Positions 44,282 to 52,786 of a stretch of DNA of 64,000 nt are shown here, piece by piece. The stretch's first letter is position 1, and each line of letters opens with the position of its first letter. Where the stretch lies: positions 186,001 to 250,000 of the forward strand of contig NZ_BMIV01000001.1 of NCBI RefSeq assembly GCF_014642735.1, read 5' to 3'. The notes beneath the pieces are model-generated. The model searched no databases. It saw only the letters and a program-made list of their open reading frames with translations, and had not been told where the DNA came from. A program made the position numbers and the translations under genes. This DNA comes from Paracoccus acridae. GTDB taxonomy: Bacteria; Pseudomonadota; Alphaproteobacteria; Rhodobacterales; Rhodobacteraceae.

Positions 44282-44623
44282 ATGAGCAAAGCCTTCGTCC
44301 CGACGGCCGCGAAACCCGGCGTCATCACCGCAAACGATCTGCGCGAAGGCCATAACGTGTGGATGTGCGAGGACGGATGGACCGCCGATCCCGCGCAGGC
44401 GACCCTGTTCGAGGACGAGGCCATCGCCGATCTGGCGCTGCTGAAGGCGGTGGGCCAGTCCAACATCGTCGTCGGTCCCTATCTGGTCGAGGCGCGGCGC
44501 GGTCCCAACGGCCCCGAGCCGACCCATTTCCGCGAGGCCTTCCGGCAGCGCGGGCCGTCCAACTATTTCCACGGCATCCAGACCCTGAAGCAAGCCAAGC
44601 AGTCCGAGGCCAGCAATGTTTGA
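44282..44623 (+). CDS. DUF2849 domain protein of the sulfite reductase operon
   Basis: A 113-residue protein. ITANDLREGHNVWMCEDGWT and ADLALLKAVGQSNIVVGPYLVEA match DUF2849, a small family usually found just before cysI in alphaproteobacteria. Function is unknown; context suggests a role with the sulfite/nitrite-type reductase. The start (ATG 44282) lies beyond the operator region. The 3' end overlaps cysI by eight bases. Confidence 0.82.
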   Translation: MSKAFVPTAAKPGVITANDLREGHNVWMCEDGWTADPAQATLFEDEAIADLALLKAVGQSNIVVGPYLVEARRGPNGPEPTHFREAFRQRGPSNYFHGIQTLKQAKQSEASNV

Positions 44624-46274
44624 CGTCCGTCCCGTCGATACCGACTATGTGCGCCACCGCGCGGCCCAGTTCCGCGCCCAGGTCGAACGCCGCCTGGACG
44701 GCAGCCTGACGGAAGACGAATTCCGGCCCCTGCGCCTGATGAACGGCGTTTATCTGCAACTGCACGCCTATATGCTGCGGATCGCCATTCCCTATGGCAC
44801 GATCAGCCCCGACCAGATGCGGATGCTGGCCCATCTGGCCGAAACCTATGACAAGGGCTATGGCCACTGGACGACGCGGCAGAACATCCAGTTCAACTGG
44901 CCCAAGCTGGTGGAAATCCCCGACATGCTGGACAAGCTGGCATCCGTCGGGATGCACGCGATCCAGACGTCGGGCAACACGATCCGCAACGTCACGACCG
45001 ATGCCTTCGCAGGCGCGGCGGCCGATGAATACATGGATCCGCGTCCCTATGCGGAGCTGCTGCGCAGCTGGTCCACCGACCATGCCGAATTCCAGTTCCT
45101 GCCGCGCAAGTTCAAGATCGCCATCAGCGGCGCGCAACGCGACCGTGCCCTGGTCGCCGCCCATGACATCGGGCTGCGCCTGATTCAGAAGGACGGCCAG
45201 ACCGGGTTCGAGGTCTGGGTCGGCGGCGGCCTGGGGCGTACGCCCCTGCTGGGCAAGGTGATCCGCGACTTCCTGCCCGAGGGCGACCTGCTGGCCTATA
45301 TCGAGGCGATCATCTCGACCTACAACCTGTCGGGACGGCGCGACAACAAGTACAAGGCCCGCATCAAGATCACCGTCCACGAACGCGGCCTGGATGTCTT
45401 CAAGGCCGAGGTCGAGGAGGAATTCCAGAACCGCCGCCGCGACTTCCAAGGCGCCGACCGCGAGGCTTTGGCGATCTTCCGCGACCGTTTCGCCGCGCCC
45501 GCCTTCCGCAACGGCCCGACCGATGGCTATGAGGCCGAACGGGCCAGGAACGGCGCTTTCCGCAGCTGGACCGACACCAACCTGCACGCCCACAAGATCG
45601 ACGGCTATGCCAGCGTGATCGTCACCTTCAAGACGCATGGCGAGACGCCGGGCGATGCCTCGGCCGACCAGATGCGCCTGCTGGCCGATCTGGCGGAACA
45701 ATACGGCCATGACGACCTGCGCATCAGCCATGACCAGAACGTCGTGCTGCCCCATGTCCACAAGTCGGACCTGCCCGCCGTCTATGCGGCGCTGCAACAG
45801 GCGGGGCTGGCGGTGGCCAATGCCGGGCTGACCAGCGACATCATCGCCTGCCCAGGGATGGATTACTGCACGCTGGCCACCGCGCGATCCATTCCCATCG
45901 CCCAGGAAATCGCGACGCATTTCAAGGATGCGGGGCTCGAGGACGAGATCGGCAAGCTGAACATCCGCATCTCGGGCTGCATCAACGCCTGCGGGCATCA
46001 CCACCTGGGTCATATCGGCATCCTGGGCCTGGACCGGGCAGGGGTGGAAAACTATCAGATCACGCTGGGCGGCGACGGATACGACATCCCGGCCATCGGC
46101 GAACGCGCGGGCGCGGGCTTCCCTTATGACCAGGTCGTGCCCGCCATCGACCGGCTGCTGCGCGCCTATCTGGAGGTCCGCGCGGATGCCTCCGAACGCT
46201 TCATCGACGCTTATCGCCGTCTTGGTCCCGCCCCCTTCAAGGCCGCGCTCTACCCCCAGCCTGCCGATGCTTGA
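44616..46274 (+). CDS. cysI: sulfite reductase, siroheme/[4Fe-4S] hemoprotein (nitrite/sulfite reductase family)
   Basis: This 552-residue enzyme reduces sulfite to sulfide in six electrons. The N-terminal part has GYGHWTTRQNIQFNWPKL with Arg residues for siroheme. The cluster cysteines are in CPGMDYCTLA and ISGCINACGHHHLGH. A ferredoxin-type donor is likely because no CysJ gene is visible and a ferredoxin-NADP reductase gene follows. It overlaps the neighbours on both sides by eight bases. Confidence 0.93.
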   Translation: MFDVRPVDTDYVRHRAAQFRAQVERRLDGSLTEDEFRPLRLMNGVYLQLHAYMLRIAIPYGTISPDQMRMLAHLAETYDKGYGHWTTRQNIQFNWPKLVEIPDMLDKLASVGMHAIQTSGNTIRNVTTDAFAGAAADEYMDPRPYAELLRSWSTDHAEFQFLPRKFKIAISGAQRDRALVAAHDIGLRLIQKDGQTGFEVWVGGGLGRTPLLGKVIRDFLPEGDLLAYIEAIISTYNLSGRRDNKYKARIKITVHERGLDVFKAEVEEEFQNRRRDFQGADREALAIFRDRFAAPAFRNGPTDGYEAERARNGAFRSWTDTNLHAHKIDGYASVIVTFKTHGETPGDASADQMRLLADLAEQYGHDDLRISHDQNVVLPHVHKSDLPAVYAALQQAGLAVANAGLTSDIIACPGMDYCTLATARSIPIAQEIATHFKDAGLEDEIGKLNIRISGCINACGHHHLGHIGILGLDRAGVENYQITLGGDGYDIPAIGERAGAGFPYDQVVPAIDRLLRAYLEVRADASERFIDAYRRLGPAPFKAALYPQPADA

Positions 46275-46998
46275 CGGAAACCTGGACACGCGGGCGGGGC
46301 GGCTGAACGACCGCTATCGCCACCATGCCGCGACCGAGGTTCTGCGCCGCGCCGTCAGCGACCCCGACCTGGGGCGTGTGGCGCTGGTGTCGTCCTTTGG
46401 CGCGGAATCGGTGGTGCTGCTGCACATGGTCAGCCGCGCGGCGCCGGGGCTGCCGGTGCTGTTCATCGACACGCAGATGCTGTTTCCCGAAACGCTGGAA
46501 TACCAGCGCGAGGTGTCGGCTAGGCTGGGCCTGACCAATGTCCAGGTGATCCGTGCCGCCGATGCCGAAGTCGCGCGCCAGGATCCCGACGGCACGCTGC
46601 ACCGGTTCGACGCCAATGCTTGCTGCGACCTGCGCAAGACGGTGCCGCTGGAACGGGCGCTGTCGGGCTATGACGCCTGGATCACGGGCCGCAAGCGCTT
46701 CCAGAACAGCGACCGCGCCGCGCTTGAATTCTTCGAGCCCGAGCCGCCCTCGCGCCTGCGCATCAACCCGCTGGCCCATTGGCGGGCCGAGGACGTGCAG
46801 GAATACATGGTCGAGAACAACCTGCCGCGTCACCCTCTGGTCGCGCGGGGCTATCCGTCCATCGGCTGCGCGCCCTGCACATCGCCCGTCAAGCCGGGCG
46901 AGGATCCGCGCGCCGGACGCTGGCGTGGGCAGGACAAGACCGAATGCGGCATCCACTTCATTGGCGGCAAGATCGTCCGCGGAAAGGTTCCGGCATGA
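46267..46998 (+). CDS. cysH: adenylyl-sulfate (APS)-type sulfonucleotide reductase
   Basis: This 243-residue enzyme reduces the sulfonucleotide to sulfite. The nucleotide-binding loop is VALVSSFGAESVVLLH. Two cysteine pairs, NACCDLRK and IGCAPCTSPV, form the CC...CxxC signature of [4Fe-4S] APS reductases, so it probably uses APS, not PAPS. The catalytic cysteine is in TECGIHF near the C-terminus. The ATG at 46267 overlaps cysI by eight bases and the stop overlaps the DUF934 gene (ATGA). Confidence 0.92.
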   Translation: MLDGNLDTRAGRLNDRYRHHAATEVLRRAVSDPDLGRVALVSSFGAESVVLLHMVSRAAPGLPVLFIDTQMLFPETLEYQREVSARLGLTNVQVIRAADAEVARQDPDGTLHRFDANACCDLRKTVPLERALSGYDAWITGRKRFQNSDRAALEFFEPEPPSRLRINPLAHWRAEDVQEYMVENNLPRHPLVARGYPSIGCAPCTSPVKPGEDPRAGRWRGQDKTECGIHFIGGKIVRGKVPA

Positions 46999-47381
46999 GC
47001 GAACGACTGAACAGCGAACGCGTCATCGCGCGCGACGACGGCTTTCACCCCCTGACCGAGGAGGCGCGGGTGGTGCTGGCGCCCGACACCCCGCTTGACG
47101 AACTGGCGGATCATTTGCACCGCGACCTGATCGCCATCGACTTCCCGACCTTCAGCGACGGTCGCGGCTTTTCCCTGGCCCGCCGGCTGCGCGAGCTGGG
47201 CTATACCGGCCGTCTGCGCGCGGCGGGGCGCCTGATCGCCGATCAATATGCCATGGCCCGCCGCGTCGGCTTCGACGAGGTCGAGGTCGCCCCCGACATC
47301 GCCGCCCGCCAGCCCGCCGAACAATGGATCGCGCGCGCCGACTGGCGGGACTTCGATCACCGCGCCAAGCTGGTAGGCTAG
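46995..47381 (+). CDS. DUF934 domain protein
   Basis: This 128-residue protein has the DUF934 pattern LIAIDFPTFSDGRGFSLARRLRE and GYTGRLRAAGRLIADQYAMARRVGFDEVEV. It is nearly always linked to cysI and cysH and is thought to be an accessory factor for sulfite reductase; the mechanism is not established. The ATG overlaps the cysH stop by four bases. Confidence 0.87.
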   Translation: MSERLNSERVIARDDGFHPLTEEARVVLAPDTPLDELADHLHRDLIAIDFPTFSDGRGFSLARRLRELGYTGRLRAAGRLIADQYAMARRVGFDEVEVAPDIAARQPAEQWIARADWRDFDHRAKLVG

Positions 47382-47427
47382 GGGTTTCGCCCCGCCGCCC
47401 CATAGACTAGAACACGCAGGACTTCCC

Positions 47428-48270
47428 ATGACCCTGGACATTCCCGTGGCCGACGCCGCCCACCAGACCACCCCCAAGACGCTGCCCGACGCACAGACCG
47501 TGACGGCGGTCAGGCACTGGACCGACAGCCTGTTTTCGTTCCGCGTGACGCGCCCCGCGTCCCTGCGCTTCCGGTCCGGTGAATTCGTGATGATCGGCCT
47601 GCTTGGCGACAACGGCAAGCCGTTGCTGCGGGCCTATTCCATCGCCTCGCCCAACTGGGACGAGGAATTGGAATTCTATTCCATCAAGGTGCCGGACGGG
47701 CCGCTGACCTCGAAATTGCAGCACATCCAGCCGGGAGACGAGATCATCCTGCGCCCCAAGCCCGTGGGCACGCTGGTCCTGGACGCGCTGCTGCCGGGCA
47801 AGCGGCTGTGGTTCCTGGCCACCGGCACCGGCATCGCGCCCTTCGCGTCGCTGATGCGCGACCCCGAGACATTCGAGCGTTACGAGCAGGTCATCATGAT
47901 GCACACCTGCCGCACGGCGGACGAACTGGCCTATGGCCGCGAACTGGTCGAGAACCTGAAGCACGATCCCCTGCTGGGCGAGATCTATGGCGAGGATTTC
48001 GCCAACCGCCTGGTCTATTACCCCACCACCACGCGGGAACAATCGCCGCGGATGGGCCGGATCACCGACAACCTGACCTCGGGCAAGGTGTTCGCGGATC
48101 TGGGCCTGCCGCCGATCAGCCCGGACACCGACCGCGCCATGGTCTGCGGCAGCCTGGCCTTCAACGTGGATGTGAAGGCGGTGCTGGAAGGCTTCGGCCT
48201 GCGCGAGGGGGCGAATTCGGACCCGAAGGAGTTCGTGGTGGAGAAGGCTTTCGTCGGCGACGGCGTCTAG
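47428..48270 (+). CDS. fpr: ferredoxin-NADP reductase
   Basis: A 280-residue FAD enzyme that exchanges electrons between NADPH and ferredoxin. The FAD-binding motif is LLRAYSIASPNW; the NADP site is WFLATGTGIAPFASLMRDP, and MVCGSLAFNVDVKAVLEG matches the Fpr C-terminal half. The C-terminus EKAFVGDGV is typical of bacterial plastid-unlike Fpr. As the last gene of the sulfate reduction run it may supply electrons to sulfite reductase. A strong terminator follows. Confidence 0.92.
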   Translation: MTLDIPVADAAHQTTPKTLPDAQTVTAVRHWTDSLFSFRVTRPASLRFRSGEFVMIGLLGDNGKPLLRAYSIASPNWDEELEFYSIKVPDGPLTSKLQHIQPGDEIILRPKPVGTLVLDALLPGKRLWFLATGTGIAPFASLMRDPETFERYEQVIMMHTCRTADELAYGRELVENLKHDPLLGEIYGEDFANRLVYYPTTTREQSPRMGRITDNLTSGKVFADLGLPPISPDTDRAMVCGSLAFNVDVKAVLEGFGLREGANSDPKEFVVEKAFVGDGV

Positions 48271-48291
48271 AAGAAAGCCGGCAAGACACGG

Positions 48292-48320
48292 AAAAGGCGC
48301 GGCAGGACCGCGCCTTTTTT
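48292..48320 (+). terminator. intrinsic terminator of the sulfate assimilation operon
   Basis: AAAAGGCGCGG (48292-48302) pairs with CCGCGCCTTTT from 48308, around CAGGA, followed by a T-run to 48320. Confidence 0.88.
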
Positions 48321-48432
48321 CGTTTGAGACATTCCTCCGATCACATCTTGGTCACGCGCATGTTTGGAACCGGGTTCCCGGCATGCTGGTTATTCCGGCA
48401 ACCGATGATCCGTTCGAGGGAGAGGAGTCCCC

Positions 48433-50559
48433 ATGCGCCGCATGATCAACAACACCACTGCCATCGCCGCCTGCCTGTCGCTGCTGGTGCCGCATGCCGC
48501 CCTGGCTCAGGGCGCGCCTGCCGGTGGCGAACAGCCGCCGGTGCCGCCGGTCCAGGAACAGCCCGCAGCGGAAGCAGCCGAAGCGACCGCTGAACAGCAA
48601 CCCCCGGCGGCCGCCGAGGCAGAACCCGCAGCGGAACCTGCCCCCGAGGCCGAGGCACAGCCGGAACCCGCGCCCGAGGCGGCTGCCGCCCCCGAGGCCG
48701 AACCGGAACCCGAACCAGCCCCCGAACCAGCCCCGGCCGAGACGGCTGCCGAACCTGCCCCGGCTGAACAGGCCGCACCCGAGCCTGAACCTGCCGAGGC
48801 CCCGGAAGCCGCGTCGGCCCCGGAACCGGCCGCCGCGCCCCAGCCCGAAACCCAGCCTGAACCCCAGGCAGCCGAGGCCCCGGCCGAGCCGGAGGAACGG
48901 CCCGCGCCTGCCCAGCGGGAACAGCAGCAAGAGCGTCCCGCACAGGCCGAAAACCGTCCCGCCGATCAGGAGGGCAAGTCGCAGCGCGCCCAGGAACGCG
49001 CCGCGCGTCAGGCGGATCAGGAGGAAGCAACCCGTGAGGGTCAGGCCGAACGTCCTGCCGCCGCAGCCCGGCAGCAACAGCAGGAACCTCCGGCGGAAGC
49101 CGAGGCGGCAAGGCAGCAGGACCAGGAACGTCCCGCCGCGGCCGCCCGCGAACAACAGGCCGAACGCCCGCAGGCCGCCCCGGCGGCCGGCAGCGACCCC
49201 TTGGGCGAGGCGCTGGAGGCGGAACAGAACGGCGACGCACAGGCCGCGGCCCCCGGCAACGATCCGGCCCAGACCCAGGCCCAGGACGCACCTGCCGCCG
49301 ACAATGCGGCTGACGAAGACGCCCTGACCCGCGACCAGGCGACCCCGCCCGCCGCCCCGGAACAGGCTGCCGAAGGTCAGGCCCAGCCCCCGGCCGCAGC
49401 CGGACAACCGGCCGGGTCCACACAGGCCGCTGCCCCTGGCGACGCTCCTGAATCCGGGGCCCCTGTGACCGAAGCTGCCCGGCAGGCGGCCCAGGAAACC
49501 GCCGCCCCCACCGCAGCGGCCCTGAACGAGGATCAGCAAGGCGAGGTCGTCGAACAGCAGATCACCGAAGAAAACAGCCGTTCGTCCGACGAGGATTTCG
49601 CGACCAGCCTGCGCGACGCCCTGGCCCCGCAAGGGGACCAGCAGGCTGCGCAACGGAATGATGACGATGACGATGACAACGACCTGGCCAAGGCCCTGTT
49701 GCTGGGCCTGGGCGCGGTCGCCGTCGGAACCTATCTGAACAACAACCGGCAGGTCGCGCTGTCCGCCCCTGACCGGGTGGTCGTAACGCGTCCCGATGGC
49801 AGCCAGGAACTGATCAAGGACGAGGTCGCGCTGCTGCGCCAGCCGGGATCGACCGTGACGACCGAAAACTTCGACGACGGCTCGTCGCGGACGGTGGTGA
49901 CCCGCAGCGACGGCAGCCGCGTCGTGACCATCCGCGATGCCGACTTGCGGGTGCTGCGGCGCACGCTGGTATCGGCAGACGGCACGCAGACCCGGCTGAT
50001 CGACGACACCGCGCCGGTCGAACCCGTGGACGTGGCGACCTTGCCCCGCCCGGCCCCGGTCGCGCCCACCGCCGCCTTCCAGGACGAAGCCGCGCTGCGC
50101 GAAGCCCTGCAAAGCGAGGTCGCCATCGACCGCCGCTTCACCCTGGGCCAGATCCGCAGCATTCCCGAAGTGCGCGCCCTGGTTCCGCCGGTGACGATCG
50201 ACGCCATCACCTTCGACACCGGTTCGGCAGCGATTTCCCCCGATCAGGCACGGCAGCTTTCGACCCTGGGCAACGTGATCCAGGATGCGATCGCCCAGAA
50301 CCCGCGCGAGATGTTCCTGATCGAAGGCCATACCGACACGGTCGGGGCGGATGCCGCCAACCTGGCCTTGTCGGACCGGCGGGCCGAATCGGTCGCCCTG
50401 GCCCTGACCGAGTATTTCGACGTGCCGCCGGAAAACATGGTCGTCCAGGGTTACGGCGAACAATTCCTGCAGGTTCGCCAGGAAGGCGATGTCCGCGAAA
50501 ACCGCCGTGCGGCGGTCAGGCGGATCACCGGCCTGCTGCAGACGGCGGAAGCGCAGTAA
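48433..50559 (+). CDS. OmpA family protein with long Ala/Pro/Glu/Gln-rich region
   Basis: This is a 708-residue exported protein. The signal peptide is 1-26 (LLVPHAALA-QG). Residues about 27-330 are low-complexity Ala/Pro/Glu, then Gln/Arg/Ala-rich. An acidic run (DDDDDDND, about 412) is followed by a short hydrophobic piece ALLLGLGAVAVGTYL. A middle region with VVTRPDGSQELIKDEVALLR-like repeats precedes the C-terminal OmpA domain (about 585-705), with FDTGSAAISPDQARQL and IEGHTDTVGADAANLALSDRRAESV, which binds peptidoglycan. It could link envelope and cell wall. GGAGAGGAG precedes the ATG. Confidence 0.88.
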   Translation: MRRMINNTTAIAACLSLLVPHAALAQGAPAGGEQPPVPPVQEQPAAEAAEATAEQQPPAAAEAEPAAEPAPEAEAQPEPAPEAAAAPEAEPEPEPAPEPAPAETAAEPAPAEQAAPEPEPAEAPEAASAPEPAAAPQPETQPEPQAAEAPAEPEERPAPAQREQQQERPAQAENRPADQEGKSQRAQERAARQADQEEATREGQAERPAAAARQQQQEPPAEAEAARQQDQERPAAAAREQQAERPQAAPAAGSDPLGEALEAEQNGDAQAAAPGNDPAQTQAQDAPAADNAADEDALTRDQATPPAAPEQAAEGQAQPPAAAGQPAGSTQAAAPGDAPESGAPVTEAARQAAQETAAPTAAALNEDQQGEVVEQQITEENSRSSDEDFATSLRDALAPQGDQQAAQRNDDDDDDNDLAKALLLGLGAVAVGTYLNNNRQVALSAPDRVVVTRPDGSQELIKDEVALLRQPGSTVTTENFDDGSSRTVVTRSDGSRVVTIRDADLRVLRRTLVSADGTQTRLIDDTAPVEPVDVATLPRPAPVAPTAAFQDEAALREALQSEVAIDRRFTLGQIRSIPEVRALVPPVTIDAITFDTGSAAISPDQARQLSTLGNVIQDAIAQNPREMFLIEGHTDTVGADAANLALSDRRAESVALALTEYFDVPPENMVVQGYGEQFLQVRQEGDVRENRRAAVRRITGLLQTAEAQ

Positions 50560-50564
50560 CGACC

Positions 50565-50592
50565 AAGGCCCCGGCGATTGCCGGGGCCTTTT
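50565..50592 (+). terminator. intrinsic terminator after the OmpA-family gene
   Basis: AAGGCCCCGGC (50565-50575), loop GATT, GCCGGGGCCTT (50580-50590), then TT. The palindrome lies three bases before the stop of the convergent CoA-binding gene and may serve both. Confidence 0.85.
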
Positions 50593-50594
50593 CG

Positions 50595-51026
50595 TCAAAG
50601 ATGGCGGGGGAATTCTATCTTGGGGCAGCGGTCCTGAATGACCGTGATGCCCCTTGCCCGTGCCTTGGCGGCGGCGATGTCGTCGCGGATGCCCAGTTGC
50701 AACCAGATCGACTTCAGGTCGGGAAGGTGAGCCAGGGCCTCATCCACGATGGGTCCGACCGCCTCGGACCGGCGGAAGATGTCGACCATCTGCACATGGG
50801 CCGATTTCGGAATATCCGCCAGGCGGGCATAGACGGTCTCGCCCAGGATCGTGCCGCCCGCATGTCCGGGATTGACCGGGATGATCCGAAAGCCGTTGGC
50901 CTGCAAATAGCGGGCCACGCCCCAGCTTGGCCGCATCTCGTTGGGCGAAAGTCCGACGATTGCCACGATCCTCACAGTGCGGGCGATCCGTGCGATATCC
51001 TCGTCGTCCTTGAAGTCGACTTCCAT
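50595..51026 (-). CDS. CoA-binding (YccU-like) protein
   Basis: A 143-residue Rossmann-fold protein related to the CoA-binding domain of succinyl-CoA synthetase. VRIVAIVGLSPNEMRPSWGVARYLQANGFRI is the nucleotide-binding start, and IPVNPGHAGGTILGETVYA and IWLQLGIRDDIAAAKARARGI follow. The catalytic domains of the synthetase are absent. The ATG at 51026 has a strong GGAGGGGAGG upstream; a TTG eight codons earlier is less likely. Function is unknown beyond CoA or nucleotide binding. Confidence 0.87.
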   Translation of the reverse strand: MEVDFKDDEDIARIARTVRIVAIVGLSPNEMRPSWGVARYLQANGFRIIPVNPGHAGGTILGETVYARLADIPKSAHVQMVDIFRRSEAVGPIVDEALAHLPDLKSIWLQLGIRDDIAAAKARARGITVIQDRCPKIEFPRHL

Positions 51027-51236
51027 GACGGACCTCCCCTCCTCGTCCAAAAGTTGTAGAACACTTGCATAGAAAAGGCGCCCGGTCCAGAAGCCTGGCC
51101 GGGCGCAAGTCGCGGAACGAGGGACAGTGATCTGAACATGACGGTTCCGAGGTCATGTTCCAAATGGTAAATGGGCAACACCCCGGAAAAGTTCCAGAGA
51201 TATCGCAGGTTCGTGATTGAAATCGCCGCGCGAACC

Positions 51237-51644
51237 CTAGCGGGTTTTCCAGCTTTCCTGGGCGCGTGCCAGAATGTCCTGGGGAGCCTGCTGCAGCTTG
51301 CGGGCGGACCGGTGCGACCCGACAAGATATAGTTTTTCTCCGATCACGACGAAGTGTCGGGGGTCACCCTGCACCCTGCGCCCTTCCGAAAGGGCGACGG
51401 GGCACAATCCGCCGAATGCCGGGGCAAAGCTGCGCGGATCGGCCTCGAAACGGTTGCGGTTCTCCTCGGAGGCGAAGTGCCAGAGCTGGCCCTTCCACAG
51501 CGTCGAAATGTCGCCCCTTCCGGGAACGGCCCGACCGTTTTCCACAAAGCCGACAGGATCGAATCCGTCGATGGCCCAGTCCTGGGCAAGGACCGGCAGG
51601 GCAGACGCCGAAGTCAGGATCAGCGAGAGAAGCAGCGTTTTCAT
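51237..51644 (-). CDS. exported YHS domain protein
   Basis: A 135-residue secreted protein. The signal peptide is 1-20 (ASALPVLA-QD). The mature part, IDGFDPVGFVENGRAVPG, LWKGQLWHFASEENRNRFEADPRSFAPAFGGLCPVALSEG, is the YHS-type fold seen in small periplasmic proteins and linked to metal binding. A single cysteine lies in GGLCPVAL. Function is unknown. The preceding 210 bp (51027-51236) contain no gene. Confidence 0.82.
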   Translation of the reverse strand: MKTLLLSLILTSASALPVLAQDWAIDGFDPVGFVENGRAVPGRGDISTLWKGQLWHFASEENRNRFEADPRSFAPAFGGLCPVALSEGRRVQGDPRHFVVIGEKLYLVGSHRSARKLQQAPQDILARAQESWKTR

Positions 51645-51737
51645 GATTCAGCGTTTTCTTGGCGGCAGGATGCCTAATTGGCACCGCAGGCCGCGATTCT
51701 CAACGCTGCGGCGGAAAATGTCGCAGCGATGTGATCC

Positions 51738-52541
51738 CTATGCCATGCTGGCCGCATAGAGCGCGACCGCCGCCGCGTTCGACACGTTGAGCGATCCGAA
51801 ATCGGCGGCAAAGGGAATGCGCGCGACATGGTCGCAGCTTTTCATGGTCAGCTCGCGCATTCCCGGCCCCTCCGCCCCCAGGACCAGGCAGACCGCCCGA
51901 CCGGGAAGCGTGCCCAGCAAGTCGGGCAGGGCGGTCGTTCCGGTCCCGTCCAGGCCGATCAGGATGAAGCCCATGCCCTTGAGTTGCGACAGCGCCTCGG
52001 CCAGGTTCGGCACGCGCAGATAGGGTTGGCGTTCCAGGGCGCCCGATGCGGTCTTGGCCAGGGCGCCGGTTTCGGGTGCGGAATGGCGCGCGGGCGCGAT
52101 GACCGCGCGCGCGCCGAACACCTCGGCCGACCGCAGGATGGCGCCGATGTTGTGGGGGTCGGTCACGCGGTCAAGCGCCACCAGCAGGGGCCGCCTTTCG
52201 CCCGCAGCCTCGCGCAGAACGACATCGCTGAGACCGCCCCATTTCAGGGGCTTCACTTCCAGCGCGGCGCCCTGGTGGACGCTGTCCGGTGCCAAGGGCA
52301 CGGCCTTTGCAAAGACGCGCGGATCGGTGATCTCGGGCGCCATGCCATGAAGATCGCCCAGCCGGTCCACCGCATTGGGCGTCACCACCAGCCGCAGCTT
52401 TTCACGACGGGGATTGGCCAGCGCGTCGCGCACCGCGTGCAGGCCGAACAGCCAGACGGTTTCCGCCGCAGCCGCACGGCGAGCGCGTTCCTTGTCGATC
52501 ACCCAGGTGGGTTTCTTGGATTTTCCCGGTCGCTCGGTCAT
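51738..52541 (-). CDS. rlmB: 23S rRNA (guanosine-2'-O-)-methyltransferase RlmB
   Basis: This 267-residue SPOUT/TrmH enzyme methylates G2251 of 23S rRNA. The N-terminal substrate-binding region has VWLFGLHAVRDALANPRR. SPOUT motifs are ALDRVTDPHNIGAILRSAEVFGA, CLVLGAEGPGMRELT and the C-terminal IPFAADFGSLNVSNAAAVALY knot. The ATG at 52541 starts MTERPGKSKKP; the frame upstream is antisense to the tRNA-like gene. Its own stop is followed by no clear terminator. Confidence 0.9.
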   Translation of the reverse strand: MTERPGKSKKPTWVIDKERARRAAAAETVWLFGLHAVRDALANPRREKLRLVVTPNAVDRLGDLHGMAPEITDPRVFAKAVPLAPDSVHQGAALEVKPLKWGGLSDVVLREAAGERRPLLVALDRVTDPHNIGAILRSAEVFGARAVIAPARHSAPETGALAKTASGALERQPYLRVPNLAEALSQLKGMGFILIGLDGTGTTALPDLLGTLPGRAVCLVLGAEGPGMRELTMKSCDHVARIPFAADFGSLNVSNAAAVALYAASMA

Positions 52542-52662
52542 GCGCGCATCCTTTCGGCTGGCCCCTTCATCGCGCGGGATGCGCACCGGGCGCAAGGCCC
52601 CGAAATCCGCTTGACGCCCCGTGCCCGGCCCGCTAATGACCCCCCACGCCGATTGGCTCGGC

Positions 52663-52746
52663 GGGCGACGTGCTGCAAGGTGCGGCAGCGGACTGTAACT
52701 CCGCCGGGGAGACCCATGCCTGGTTCGATTCCAGGGTCGCCCACCA
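52663..52746 (+). tRNA. tRNA-Tyr(GUA)-like gene with unusual core, CCA encoded
   Basis: An 84-nt cloverleaf can be drawn. Acceptor GGGCGAC (52663-52669) pairs with GTCGCCC (52736-52742), then A and encoded CCA. A 5-bp anticodon stem GCGGA/TCCGC encloses CTGTAAC with anticodon GTA. The class II-type variable arm has a GGG/CCC stem, and the T arm is CCTGG TTCGATT CCAGG. In my alignment positions 8, 14 and 21 are G, C and G instead of the near-universal U8, A14 and A21. It may be a diverged tRNA, a tRNA-like element or a pseudogene. It is divergent from rlmB. Confidence 0.55.
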
Positions 52747-52786
52747 CTTCCCCTGGTCATCAGATTCGGAATACCCTGCCCGTGGG

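Noticed and set aside
48352..50598. 748-codon Gly/Arg/Leu-rich open frame antisense to the OmpA-family gene
   Set aside because: It mirrors the Ala/Pro/Glu low-complexity coding region. The plus-strand frame has signal peptide, ribosome-binding site and OmpA domain.
52538..52747. 69-codon open frame antisense to the tRNA-like gene
   Set aside because: Typical spurious translation of a tRNA complement (MVGDPGIEPG...); no support as protein.
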